The notes below the pieces were generated by a model that saw only the letters and a program-made list of their open reading frames with translations, had not been told where the DNA came from and searched no databases. This document shows, in pieces, positions 35,834 to 46,665 of a DNA stretch of 64,000 nucleotides. Made by a program: the position numbers and the translations under genes. Source of the DNA: Blastomyces gilchristii SLH14081. Lineage: Eukaryota > Ascomycota > Eurotiomycetes > Onygenales > Ajellomycetaceae. Each line of letters opens with the position of its first letter. The first letter of the stretch is position 1. The stretch spans positions 1 through 64,000 of the forward strand of contig NW_003101631.1 of NCBI RefSeq assembly GCF_000003855.2. Direction: 5' to 3'.

Positions 35834-37760
35834 TAACAAAGAGCTTGATAGAATATCAAGTCAGATGAGTGAAACTGCTTTCAGAGTATAATTTCTATAT
35901 TTAATACTATTCAGATCAGCTTAATTCTGCTGATACACTGTCTAAGCAGTCTGATTATAATATTATTAATGCAGAGAAGAATTCTATAAAAGAATCTCTG
36001 TCATCACTGCAGAAGAAGCTAACTGCAGAGAATTGAGATTCTCTGAAGCTTGAGAACAGTGCTGATAAGACAGCTGTGTGACTCAGTATAGAAGATAAAA
36101 GAAAACTCAGATTCTTATAGAGAACTGACACTGAAGATCATGAGCTTCTCATGTTATATCTTACTATCATTGAATTGATAAAGAATGAAATGATCTACAA
36201 TCTTTCAATCTGACTACTTTTGAAATTTATTAATAAATTATAGAAGAGAAATATCTCTACTACAGCTTAAATTCAGAAGTTAAAGAAGAAAGAATCTGAT
36301 TTAAACTTGAAAGAGATAAACTCTGAGTGAGACAGTGCTGCTAAGAAATCAAGTCACTGATAACTAGAAGAATATGAACTTCTACTACTGAATGATTCAG
36401 TCTTCATCTCTTATAGTAGAATGATGTGTTAGAAGTTATTGAGAATTTATTATAATAATTCTTATATAAGACACTTCAGATTAGAGAAGACTGAGAAGCT
36501 TCTAAAATATAAATACATTTAAAACAAGCTTCAGACAGATGTTAAAGAGTATATTAAAACTTATAATATCTATTAAAGAATAAAGATTCTGTGATATAAG
36601 TAATATAGTGAGTTAGCATCACTGTCTGTCTCAAAGAGCTTATAATAGAATTTATTAATGAATTTCATAGTTGACCTGCTGAAGTCAACAAGAGTCAAAG
36701 AATATAACTCAATTTTAGTTATTATTAACTATTTTATAAAGATGATAAAATATATTTCTATTTATAAAAAGGTTAAAACCTCTGAATTAACTGATCTGTT
36801 TTTAGATACTATCATTTATAATCATAGTGCTTCAAAATCATTGATAATAGATTGAGAATCTCTCTTCATCAGTCAATACTGATCAGCTTTTTACTATCAT
36901 CTTATAATAAGACATCTTCTCAGTATTATATTTTATTCACAGACAGATGATTAGACTGAATATTAAAATTAGATATTAGAACAGTATCTTTAAGTATTCT
37001 ATTTATATTATCAGAATGATTGACTCAAACATCTTCTGACTACTGAATTCATATATAATAATATAAAGAATGTAATCTTAAAAGTATCTTCTTTCTATAC
37101 TTATTATGAATATAATTCTTTATTACTCAGTGATGTTATAGATGACATTTCAAAGAAGAGAATAGATAGTCAGAATATTGAATAGATACAAAGAATAGAG
37201 TATTTCTCAGTATTAAAAGTAAAAGTAAGATTAAAACTTTTAAATAAAATTTATAAGAAGACAGTGAAAAGCATTCACTGTATTTAAAAGTAGTAGATAG
37301 AATACTATAATTAAAAACATCTTTTAATGAAGTTCTTGATAGAGAATTAAGTACTACTTTCAGCAAAGAATATCAAGATAATAAGACTGTATAAGAAGCT
37401 TAGTAAGTGATGACTAGAATCTTTCTCAGTAATAAGAGTGATGAATAAGCAGATATATAAGTTGAAAGTACTCTCAGGAATTAAAATCAATTCCATTCTG
37501 TTTTTTCATATTTCTATTTTAAAGCTCTATAAGTAATATCTCAGAATAGAGCTGTCTTAAGTTAAATAATATCAAAGATTGAGAATGATACTGAATATCC
37601 TATAAAGAAAATATTAAATTAAATGAATATATTACAGTAAGCTTTAAATATCTTATTAAATACGAAGATTATTCATTGGTCAGAGAATTTATGAGAATTA
37701 CTTAAAGTATTTGAAAAATGCTGAAGAAAAGAAGATTGCAAGCTATGAGATAACTAGTAG
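35834..37760 (+). pseudogene. E1 pol, downstream part (end of RNase H, integrase, chromodomain-like tail)
   Basis: Resumes E1 after the TTGA duplication. RNase H end has the LLSEYNF and NSADTLSKQSDY blocks (family 'ADALSRRPDY'). The integrase zinc domain follows (H...H, C...C near 36450-36590), then LASLSVSKSL and a 65-codon open piece at 36658-36855 with MNFIVDLLKSTRVKEYNSIL and SLIID, the family's DFIxDLP and D-x-S-L-F regions. The conserved QTDGQTE box is near 36940. A chromodomain-like block lies near 37590-37740. Confidence 0.82.
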
Positions 37761-39604
37761 AGACTATCTCATTACATATCAGAGACATTGAATAAGAAAT
37801 ACTACTTAAGACTTCTTATTTTTTTTAAAGAGTTTTTTAAAGATAATCTTATAGTAATAAGCTAATATCTTATAAACTCTATAATACTCTTCTTCTATTT
37901 TCTTTTAAAGAGTTTTTAGAAGTTTAATAAGACTATACAAGTATAAAATTTCTGAAGCAGTTAATAAGAAAAGAAAGAGATATTTGAAATTAATAAAGAT
38001 TAATATTATTAATCTACAGATTGCTGCTATTCTAATAGAGCTGCAGCTCACTGAAAAAGTAAAAAGAGAAGATCAGAGTCTACTTACTAATAATTACATT
38101 CTTATCAAACTCATTCTTTATTATTAAAGTCTCTGATATTAGTATCTTTGTCTGCTGAGAAGTTAGCACTGCAGTGCTGTAGAAAAGCATACTATAGAAG
38201 AGTATAAGAGATATTTAAAGTATTAATTTATTAATTTATAAAGTATCTCAGTTATCTGCTTCAATTGAAGTAAGATTCTCTTCAATCAGTAATTAATCTT
38301 TATAATACTTTTAATAGTAATACTGACTGATCTCTTCTTAAGATTAGTTATTCTGAGATATTTTTTCATCTTAAAGATTTATACTTTCATCTTTTTTTAC
38401 AGATAAGTAAGAGAAACCTTCTCAGTCTTAATAGAATTTGTTAATACTTAAAGCTCTGAGATTCTCACTCTGTACTACTTAAGTATCTGAGCTTCTTGTC
38501 AGAGCTAATATAATGTCTTTCTATAAAATAATACTTACAGAGAGATAGAAGTTATTGTTACAAATATAATAAAAATAATAAGAGTAAGAGAAGAGATGAA
38601 TATATAAAATCTTCTCTTTCTTCAGCTGCTTAGCACAGTATAGATAAGTAATAATATCAGTTAGAGATTACACTGAAGCCTTCTCACAGAGAGAAGATAA
38701 AGAAAATACAGAACTCTGCAGACTCAACTCAGTAGTATTCTGAGCAGAACTTGAGTATATTATAGAAGAGAAACTATGAATTGAGCTTCTTAAAGTCACT
38801 GTCTCTGAAATCAAGCTCTTCTCAGATTTCTCTCTGAATAATCACATAGAGTTATATATCACTGTGTTAACTGAGAAAGAGAATAATATCACAACAGTGA
38901 TAAAAAGAGTAGAGAAAGAACTAAACACAGATAAACTGATCAGTAGAAGAGATGACATCTTACTATAAAATATAATAACTATCACTACAGTTATAAGAGA
39001 AGCAGAGAGAGAAGAAGAAGAAGATATAATAATAAGAGCAGTGCTTTCACAGTCTGTTAATACTACTGTCTCTGTCTTTAACTGAGCTTTCTTAATAGTT
39101 ACAGAGACTGCAGCTGTATTATAAAGATGTTTATTTACTAGAAAATGTCAGAATAAGCTCTTTATTATCTTTTAAGAATGATACTCTCATACACTCATTA
39201 TTACAATTGAGAAAGAAGAAAGAAAAATGTGTTATAAGAGAAGAGAATCTTTTTAAAAAATTCTATTACTATTATTAACTTTATCTCTAAAATATATTAC
39301 TTTTACAGAGAATTTTATATATAGAATAAAATATAATGAATGATCTGTAAGTTACTTATTAACTATATTTTTCACATCTTAAATCAATATATAAGAAACT
39401 CACTTATCATATATTTAATTTGAATGAAGATGAGAAAAGAAAGATCTATATAATTAGTAGAAAAACTCATCTATTTCTTTATATTATATACAGTATATAT
39501 ACTGTTAAATCAGTGAATAACTATTACTATATAATAAAGATAATTTCTAATTCAGTAATCTTAGAAGCATCAGAACTATACTCTTAAAGAGAAGAGTATT
39601 ATTA
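37761..39604 (+). other. Unexplained 3' internal region of E1
   Basis: About 1.8 kb between the chromodomain-like tail and the 3' LTR. No polyprotein domain was recognised. A purine-rich tract, AAAGAGAAGAG (39586-39596), precedes the LTR. Cysteine-containing translations occur near 39120-39240 on the plus strand but are too decayed to classify. Confidence 0.5.
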
Positions 39605-40143
39605 TATCTCTAACTATATTAAGACTCTGCTACAGTTTCACATAACTTATTACTTTTATATAAATGATTTCATTCATTTTATAAACTATTCAAACTGATT
39701 TTCAATCACTCTATAATATTATTCAGATATATTATAGAAAGATTTAATTAATAAATATAAGAACTTTACTTTTATACAAGATTAGCAGATTACTCTTTCT
39801 TAATAATAAGATACTGCTGAGATATTACTTCAGCTATTCTCACTCATGAAATAACAGAAGAGTATTTACTTATTATCTATATAGAATAACTAGATACTAA
39901 CTTCTTATTAAAAAGATCAGTAATTCATTTTTCTTCTACTGAAATATATACAAGAGTTACTGTGTTTCTTATACAATCTTCTTAGTATATTAAGTATTAT
40001 ATCTGTGATATTCTTGTAATAACTCTGTAGTCTACAAGCTCACTATTTAAGCAAGATAGTTAAGCTTACTTATACAGCTTCTCAAACAACTATCTTTACA
40101 TAACATTATTAACTAGTCACTGCTTCAGTTCCGCCACGTTACA
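39605..40143 (+). repeat. E1 3' LTR
   Basis: Aligns with the 5' LTR over its length and ends CCGCCACGTTACA, which keeps CpGs only at its extreme 3' end. Many differences from the 5' LTR are CpA to TpA, the classical RIP context. Confidence 0.88.
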
Positions 40144-40148
40144 CTATT

Positions 40149-40893
40149 AGTATATATTATATCAAGTTGTAAACATCTGAATAATCATCTGTAAGTACTT
40201 ATTCTTATATTTTAAACTCTGTCAGTTAGCAACTGCTCATTATAACTGAAAGAACTAGAAACTTATATACTTTAATCTCTGTAAACTCTACTACAGACAC
40301 TTAGAAGCAGTTATCTGAATCATGAATAATTCTTATAAAAGAAGTCTCAGAGAACTTATTAATTACTTATAGAATATTATTCTCTATATCTATAACAGAG
40401 AAACTTTTTAAACTTATAAATAAATTAATCTTAGTAAAGAATATTCTTAAGTATTTTCTACAGAACTAGACTATTTTTCTATAAGAAATACTTACTATCT
40501 GTAAACACTCTTAAACTAAGTCTCTAGATATAATCTTCAGAGATATCTGTGAACTGAAAAGAAACTTTCTTAAGCTGTAATTACTTAAAATTATCTACTG
40601 AATTATAATCTATAAAAGCTTTTATAAGTTTGTATTTAAAATTGACTTATAAGTCTGACTGTGTAATATAAAAGATGAAGAAGCTATTATTTATATAGTA
40701 ATAGATCTTTATTATATTAAAGTCAAGAACTGACTGAATTATTTAGAGAATAATTATAAGAGATTCTGCTGATCTGTTCTCAAGATCTATTTAGAGAATA
40801 AGTTAAGAAACTTTATAAGCTGAATAGAGAACATCTGAACTACAATCATTAATATTAGAAAAAGAGATAAGAAATCTGATAAAGACTACTCAC
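40149..40893. other. Unclassified AT-rich sequence right of E1
   Basis: About 745 bp of RIP-like AT-rich DNA that must be part of whatever E1 was inserted into. No domain or repeat boundary is recognised. It stops abruptly at about 40894. Confidence 0.5.
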
Positions 40894-41372
40894 AGTAGCT
40901 GGCTCGTTGGATTGGTTGCCAGGCCACGGGTCGTTATTTCTCTTTCCCATGATATCCCGTCGTCGATATGGAAATCGTCGAGCGGGGCTAGCACGATGGG
41001 CCATCACGTACAGTTCGCAAGTGCTGTGGATATCTTATGTGGTTGGAATTGGCGGAAAAGAAGGAGATCCCGCAAGTTGACATCAACCTTTCCTCCGCCC
41101 TCCTCTCCTCTCCCCTCTCAATCCAAGGGGTGAAAAAAGGATGTATGGTTTCCCTTTCCCCTTTTCTTTTTTTCCTCGCATATTTGCATTTCCGTCGTCC
41201 TGGTGGTATATCAGTGCTAGGGAGAAAGCCGTTTCGCTCGTAGTACGTCAACGAAAATATTCCACCTAATTTTCAACTTAACAAACCCTTGCCGGCCCGT
41301 TTCTTTCAACCCGCTTCGACAACTTCCTCACTCCCCCACCCCTCTCTTTTCCTGGTCATTGCATTATAGTTT
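40894..41372. other. 3' flank of TOM22, ordinary composition
   Basis: Intergenic sequence of normal GC between the AT-rich block and the TOM22 stop. Contains C- and T-rich stretches only. Confidence 0.45.
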
Positions 41373-42204
41373 CTACAGAGATGGCTGGCCCTCCGTCTTC
41401 CCATCAGGGTTGGTAAGAGCGCTGGCGGCACCGGGCGTCAACATCTACAAAAACAAGAAACAGCCAGTCAGTATAAAAGTGCAACTCATACAAACCCGCC
41501 ACCGGAAAAAGAAAGGCCTTTCCCCCTTTCTACGTCATCGAAGCTAAACAAAATAAAAAAACCAAACCATACCTCATTAGCCCCCTTAATCATCCCCTGC
41601 TCCCCTCTCCATCTGTACATACTGCTGTTCCTCGGCCAGGGCCAGGGCCCAGGGAACACCGAGCAGGAAGGCACTCGTGCTGAGAACCCAGAGCGTCTTC
41701 CCGCCGAAGGAGATGGTGGATTTGGCGAAGGAGGTGAGCGAGGAGATGGAGCTGGAGATTCTGTGTCGGGATTGTGGGGGGATGATGTCCTTTAGGGCCG
41801 CGATTCTTTCATACAACGATTCGTCCTCGGGCAGGGCGTCGTAGGATTCGGTGGAGAATTCGGAGTCTGGATTTTTTGTTTGGGAATAGGTGTATAGATT
41901 AGATACATTGCATATAAAAAAATATTTTGGGAATGTTGTTTAGTTTGGGAAGGGAGAGAGATGATGGGATCGATGGACAACTTGATCAATATGATATATC
42001 AAAATCAAGACCACATCAGTCCACACATGGGTAGGTATGTATAGTTTAGGGAAATTCCACACGATCACCAATGCACGATAGGGACATACCGGTATCTGTG
42101 AAGTCATCATCATCATCGTCGCTCTCGAGGAGGGCACCACTCTTGGGATGCTGGGTGGGCTTGTGAGTGAAGTGCTCGTCCTCGACTTCTTGTAGCTTAA
42201 CCAT
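41373..42204 (-). CDS. TOM22: Mitochondrial import receptor subunit Tom22, with a one-base frameshift
   Basis: Central receptor of the TOM complex in the mitochondrial outer membrane. Exons complement(41373..41444, 41573..41866, 42090..42204). The acidic cytosolic domain starts MVKLQEVEDEHF and has a run of Asp. Then come SLYERIAALKDIIPP, FAKSTISFGGKTLW, the single membrane segment (LWVLSTSAFLLGVPWALALA) and EEQQYVQMER. Next the family reads REQGMIKGANE, but the sequence has one G too many in GAGAGGGGAGCAGG (about 41605-41612), so the literal frame stops in GAGDD while the correct end resumes in another frame. The final exon (LTPGAASALTNPDGKTEG...) fits only if that G is removed, giving 159 residues. 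Probably a homopolymer sequencing error. Confidence 0.9.
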
Positions 42205-43671
42205 TGTGGATGTTGTATATATGGATATATTATATATATTACAAAAGATAGATCAAATAAGAAAGAAGAAGCAGAAGAGCTAAAGGGAGCAGACAAATGT
42301 TAGATCAGAGATTAGGTAGGTAGGAGGTATGCAGGTTATCGTATGGTAGTTGAGATGTCTGGTTTGAAGCAATATTGGAAGCGTTTTTGTTTGTCTCGAG
42401 TCCGACTTTTTTTTTTAGTTCGGGCCAAAAATTGCTGAAACCTGGACCTGCAAAAGCAGCGTCATGGCTCGACTAAACCAGTTAGATTGGTTGGCTGCTC
42501 CATCCTCTACATCTTGAAGAACCATAACCAATTGATCTGAGGAGATAGCACATTTGTATAAGAAGGAGTTTTCCGCATAACATGCTGCATAAATACTATC
42601 TGCCTGTGAGAGACAGACAGCCCACTCTATCTTGCAAATCACTGTTGGCTTGTCTCAGAGAGAAGCACCTCTTTGCTAACACGCAGGCAGCATGGTTACC
42701 AGCTTTTTTTCCAGCTATATATATATTGATAGGCGTTGCAAGCCCTAACTACTCTAGTGGATGGTGGTGACAAGTTCTCCTTGAGCCGAAACCTTTCGTG
42801 CTAAGGAGACATTGTTGCGTTTCTTTCGGTTAGATGCGCAACTGGTATCTGACTCCCCCACGACCGCTTCCACACAAGGCCATTTGAGTACGAGTATTTA
42901 ATCCATCTTCTTGGGGCGGATTCCTGTACCTGCGGATGATAAGTGTAACTATCAATTTACTTATTCCACCCTTCCTCAACAAGCAGGGAGTTCATATAGT
43001 TGGTTATACGGAAGTTTATATACAAATTAGTAGCGAGTTCCAGCTGCGTAACTGTTGGCAAACCCTTCCCAGCTGTCCCAGCCACGTCTATTTCTCCCCC
43101 GTAGAAATAATAAATCATTCGAGCCTACAAAAGAATCCACTTCCCACACCCCCCCCCCAATGGCATGGATATCTGCGGTGACCCAGTATACAGAGCTAGT
43201 TACGAGAATGCCCTGGCTAAATAAGCAGAGATACGGCGATTCGGCGAATTTCCCTGCTTGCCACGGCAGCCGGGGATGGTGCCAGGTCGCCCAACAGCTC
43301 CGAGGCGGGACGAGAACGAGATTTCTCGGGTGAGAAAAGAAAGGAACCGGCGGTCTAGGAAGCGGTAGGCGTAGGCGTCAGGGTATTTATTTAGCTTGGG
43401 GCTGGTTTTGCGTGCTGGGTTTGCGCCGGGTTTGCGCCGCCCGTCTGAGCGTCTGATATCAACCGGAGGAGAGGAACAAGAACAAATATTATATAATGGC
43501 GGGATCTTTTCCATGAAATAGATCTCTATCCCTCTACTACCATCATTGCTTGCTCTGCCGAATCGGCTAAAAAAACATATATACGTATATACTGAAAAAA
43601 AGGCTGCAATCTCTATCTAGTTCTCAATTCACGCCCATTCAGCAAGCGTATAAAACTAAATATAAATCCAA
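42205..43671. promoter_or_regulatory. Divergent intergenic region between TOM22 and acetoacetyl-CoA synthetase
   Basis: 1467 bp of ordinary composition between two divergent start codons. Contains polypyrimidine and ATATAT stretches but no ORF with credible protein character, no tRNA and no repeat that I can see. Confidence 0.45.
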
Positions 43672-46146
43672 ATGCCGTCTACGGACAATACCTCGAGCAA
43701 TGGCGATGCCACATTAGCCAAACAACTATGGCATCCCTCGTCCCCCGGAAATACTAGAATTCACAAGTTCATGACCCTCGTGAGCCAGAAATACGGCCTA
43801 CAACTCACCAACTATCACGATCTCTGGCAGTGGAGTGTTTCTGAGCCAGCAACCTTCTGGGAGGAAGTGTGGCACTTTACCGGTGTCAAGGCGCAGAAAA
43901 CATACGATAAGGTGTGTACCATAGCCATATTAACAATATCTTCATGTTATCCCTTCAATTGGCAGGATAACTAAATATTCCCCTCGTTCCCTCGTCGCAT
44001 CCCCCCATTCCCCCCCTCCTCCCCCTGCCCCGCCAAGCAGCGCAATTCCGGATTTTACTTTTACAATGGATTACAATGGATTAACAGACCCCCGCCATCT
44101 CTTTAGGTTCTAGATAAGGACACCCCTCTATTCCCCAAACCAGTCTTCTTCCAAGGAAGTCTCCTCAATTTCGCCGAAAACCTCCTCTTCCCCGCAAGCA
44201 ATCCAGACGAAAACTCCGTCGCCGTCATTGCCGCCACCGAATCCACCCGGGAACACATCTCATGGAAGGATCTTCGAGAGCGCGTCCGGCGCTGTGCCCT
44301 ATCGCTGCGTGAAGCCGGCGTCGTCAAGGGGGACCGTGTCGCCGGTTTCGTGGGCAATCATGCAAACACCGTCGTGGCCATGCTGGCTGCTACCTCTATA
44401 GGTGCCCTGTGGAGTGCTGTTTCGACCGATACCGGTGTGCATGCCGTGCTGGAACGGCTGCAGCAGATTGAGCCCGTCATTCTCTTCGTGGACAATGCAT
44501 CCCCTTACAACGGGAAAGTCCACCCAACACACGCCAAGGTCGTCGAGCTGACGGCAAGCCTTGCCTCGTTGCGCTACGTCGTGGTCTTCGATGCTGTGCA
44601 AGGCTATGAGTTCGATGTGGAATCAGTGAAATCGCCAAATGGCCGATCCATCACTTTTGCTGACTTTCTTAATACTTCGTCGTCGTTGAAAGATTCGTCT
44701 GCACCCTTGCGGTTCGAGCCTCTCCCACCTGACCACCCGGTCTATATTCTTTATTCATCGGGTACAACTGGCGCCCCCAAGCCAATTGTCCATGGTGCTC
44801 TCGGCACGCTCATACAGCACAAGAAGGAACATGCGCTCCATGGCGACATCGGTCCCGGCGATCGGTTGTTCTACTTCACCACCACAACCTGGATGATGTG
44901 GCACTGGCTTGTCTCTGCTCTGGCCAGTGGCGCAAGTATAGTGTTTATGACGGCTCCCCATTCCGGCCCTGGACACAGAGGATGGGAAAGGCGATATGGC
45001 CATGCCCCGCCTCATCGACGAACTGCACATCACCCACTTCGGCACATCTGCAAGTACCTCTCCATCCTCGAACAGTCCGTCCTAAATCCAACAAAACACC
45101 TCCACAGACCCGTCCAGCTGCGAACCCTGAAAGCCATCTTCAGCACCGGCTCCCCACTCGCCCCGTCAACTTTCGACTACGTATATTCCTCCATCCACCC
45201 AGACATCATGCTCGGCTCTATCACAGGCGGCACAGACATCATCTCGCTCTTTGGCGCATCCTGCCCCATCCTCCCCGTCTACCGCGGGGAAATCCAATGC
45301 CGCGGCCTGGGCATGGCCGTTTCTGTCTTCGACTACGCCGGCAAGGACATCAGCGCCACCGACGCCGCGGGCGACCTCGTGTGTACGGTACCTTTCCCAG
45401 CCCAGCCAGTTATGTTTTGGCCGCCAGGACCCGTAGGCGAAGAGAAGTATCGTAAGAGCTACTTCGACCTCTTCGGCCCGTCAACATGGCACCATGGCGA
45501 CTTTGTGAAAGTCAACAGCAAGACGGGCGGGATGGAGATGCTGGGTCGTAGCGATGGGGTGCTCAAGCCGGCTGGAGTGAGGTTCGGCAGCGCGGAGATC
45601 TACAATATTATCCTAAAGCATTTTGCGAATGAGGTTGAGGATTCGCTGTGTATTGGCCGGAGACGGAATGGGATTGAGAATGATGAGACGGTTGTGTTGT
45701 TTGTGAAGCTGGCCAGGTCCATTTCTCCCGTCACCACCACCACCACCACCACTACTACTACTACTACTACCACGACTTCCGCTTCTACATCAGCATCAGT
45801 CTCCGCATCAGTCTCAGCATCTTCGTCAACGGTATCGATATCCAACAGCGATAGCGTACAGGACATCCTCGCCACCGACGACGATAACACCAACAACAAC
45901 AAAACACAACTACTCATGCCCCCCGACCTCGCCAGCCGGATCCAGGCCACTATCCGCAAGGAACTCAGCGCGCGCCATGTGCCTGCGATTGTAGACGCGT
46001 GCCCGGAGATCCCCGTGACGACCAACGGCAAGAAAGTCGAGAATGCGGTGAAACAGATTCTGTGTGGATTGAATATCAAGACTGGGGCGAGCGTGGCTAA
46101 TGCGGAGTGTTTGGAGTGGTATCGGAGGTGGGCGGTGGAGAATTGA
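43672..46146 (+). CDS. Acetoacetyl-CoA synthetase (AMP-forming, ANL superfamily)
   Basis: Activates acetoacetate to acetoacetyl-CoA with ATP in the cytosol. Join(43672..43911,44107..46146) gives 759 residues, somewhat longer than usual. The N-terminal WSVSEPATFWEEVWHF and VFFQGSLLNFAENLL blocks are typical of this family, and the adenylation motif YSSGTTGAPKPIVHG is at about residues 296-310. Then FYFTTTTWMMWHWLVSALASGAS, FSTGSPLAPSTFDYVY, SITGGTDI, GRSDGVLKPAGVRFGSAEIY and a C-terminal PVTTNGKKVENAVK block (catalytic Lys region). Odd: residues about 359-395 (44944-45052) are read out of frame, see findings. A Thr/Ser/Ala low-complexity insert (about 620-655) is encoded by a triplet repeat. 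Confidence 0.9.
45733..45778 (+). repeat. In-frame ACC/ACT triplet repeat encoding polythreonine
   Basis: About 15 consecutive Thr codons inside acetoacetyl-CoA synthetase, followed by Ser-Ala-Ser repeats to about 45830. Likely variable in length between strains. Confidence 0.9.
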
Positions 46147-46154
46147 GGGAGTTT

Positions 46155-46156
<2 letters not shown>

Positions 46157-46187
<31 letters not shown>
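46157..46187. repeat. (GT)n dinucleotide microsatellite
   Basis: About 15 GT units starting 11 bases after the acetoacetyl-CoA synthetase stop, in the 3' UTR. Confidence 0.95.
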
Positions 46188-46191
<4 letters not shown>

Positions 46192-46561
46192 TTTTTACTT
46201 TTTTACTGCTCTAATTATGTCTTGACGTTGAGATGCGGTTTTTGGACGGGGTTGGGCGTTCTCCTTGCACCAACCTATAGATAGAAATACAACTTGCTTA
46301 GTTACTATAATAGTATAGTTAACGTTCTCCATTACACTATTGCCGCAATCGATTACTGATTGTTGAGGACGATAAGTCTTTTGAATCCTATGATTTTATA
46401 TTTATACTCTTTGGATAAATCAAATCCCAATTTCGTCTCATCTACTCGGTATCTCCCTACAGAGTCCCCTTTTTCCTATTCCATCCTACTAGCTGATGGA
46501 GGTTGAAGGTTGGCACTCTGAGTATCTATACTGGAAAAAGTGTAGGATCTGTTCCATAAAT

Positions 46562-46665
46562 TGTTGGTGATTACTACACCTACCCTAGTCACGTGCCACC
46601 CCAACCTATCCATTTAGTGTAACTCGCATAGTTAGAACACAACACAATAATATTATTCTCCAAGA
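46562..46665 (+). repeat. Copia 5' LTR (104 bp)
   Basis: Retains CpG and GC-rich sequence (TAGTCACGTGCCACC), unlike the internal region. Contains 46 bp more than the 3' copy in its middle. Confidence 0.8.

Larger units (their letters stand above)
15596..40143 (+). mobile_element. E1: Gypsy (chromovirus-type) LTR retrotransposon, interrupted by E2
   Basis: Bounded by LTRs of 551 bp (15596-16146) and 539 bp (39605-40143), flanked by a 5 bp target duplication (CTATC at 15591-15595, CTATT at 40144-40148, differing by one C-to-T). Without the E2 stack it is about 7.85 kb. Order in the plus strand: gag with a CCHC knuckle (about 17085-17130), aspartic protease (about 17290-17580), reverse transcriptase (about 17960-18570, with YLNDILIFS at the YxDD site), RNase H split by the E2-A insertion (18650-19131 and 35834-35960), integrase (about 36130-37100) and a chromodomain-like tail (about 37470-37750). 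All frames carry stops. About 1.8 kb before the 3' LTR is unexplained. Confidence 0.9.
7540..40893. other. AT-rich, RIP-mutated transposon block
   Basis: About 33 kb of strongly AT-rich sequence with almost no CpG, very few long ORFs, and recognisable but stop-riddled transposon proteins. Edges are sharp: ordinary composition ends near 7540 and returns within a few bases at about 40894. It is composed of older DNA-transposon remains (7.5-15.6 kb), a nested LTR-retrotransposon stack (15.6-40.14 kb) and about 750 bp of unclassified AT-rich sequence on the right. CpG survives mainly in short LTRs, a hairpin core and a few islands. Expected to be heterochromatic by analogy with RIP-affected isochores in other ascomycetes (inference). 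Confidence 0.9.

Noticed and set aside
45600..46079. 159-codon minus-strand ORF with a polyvaline run
   Set aside because: Mirror of the acetoacetyl-CoA synthetase exon; the Val run is the complement of the Thr triplet repeat.
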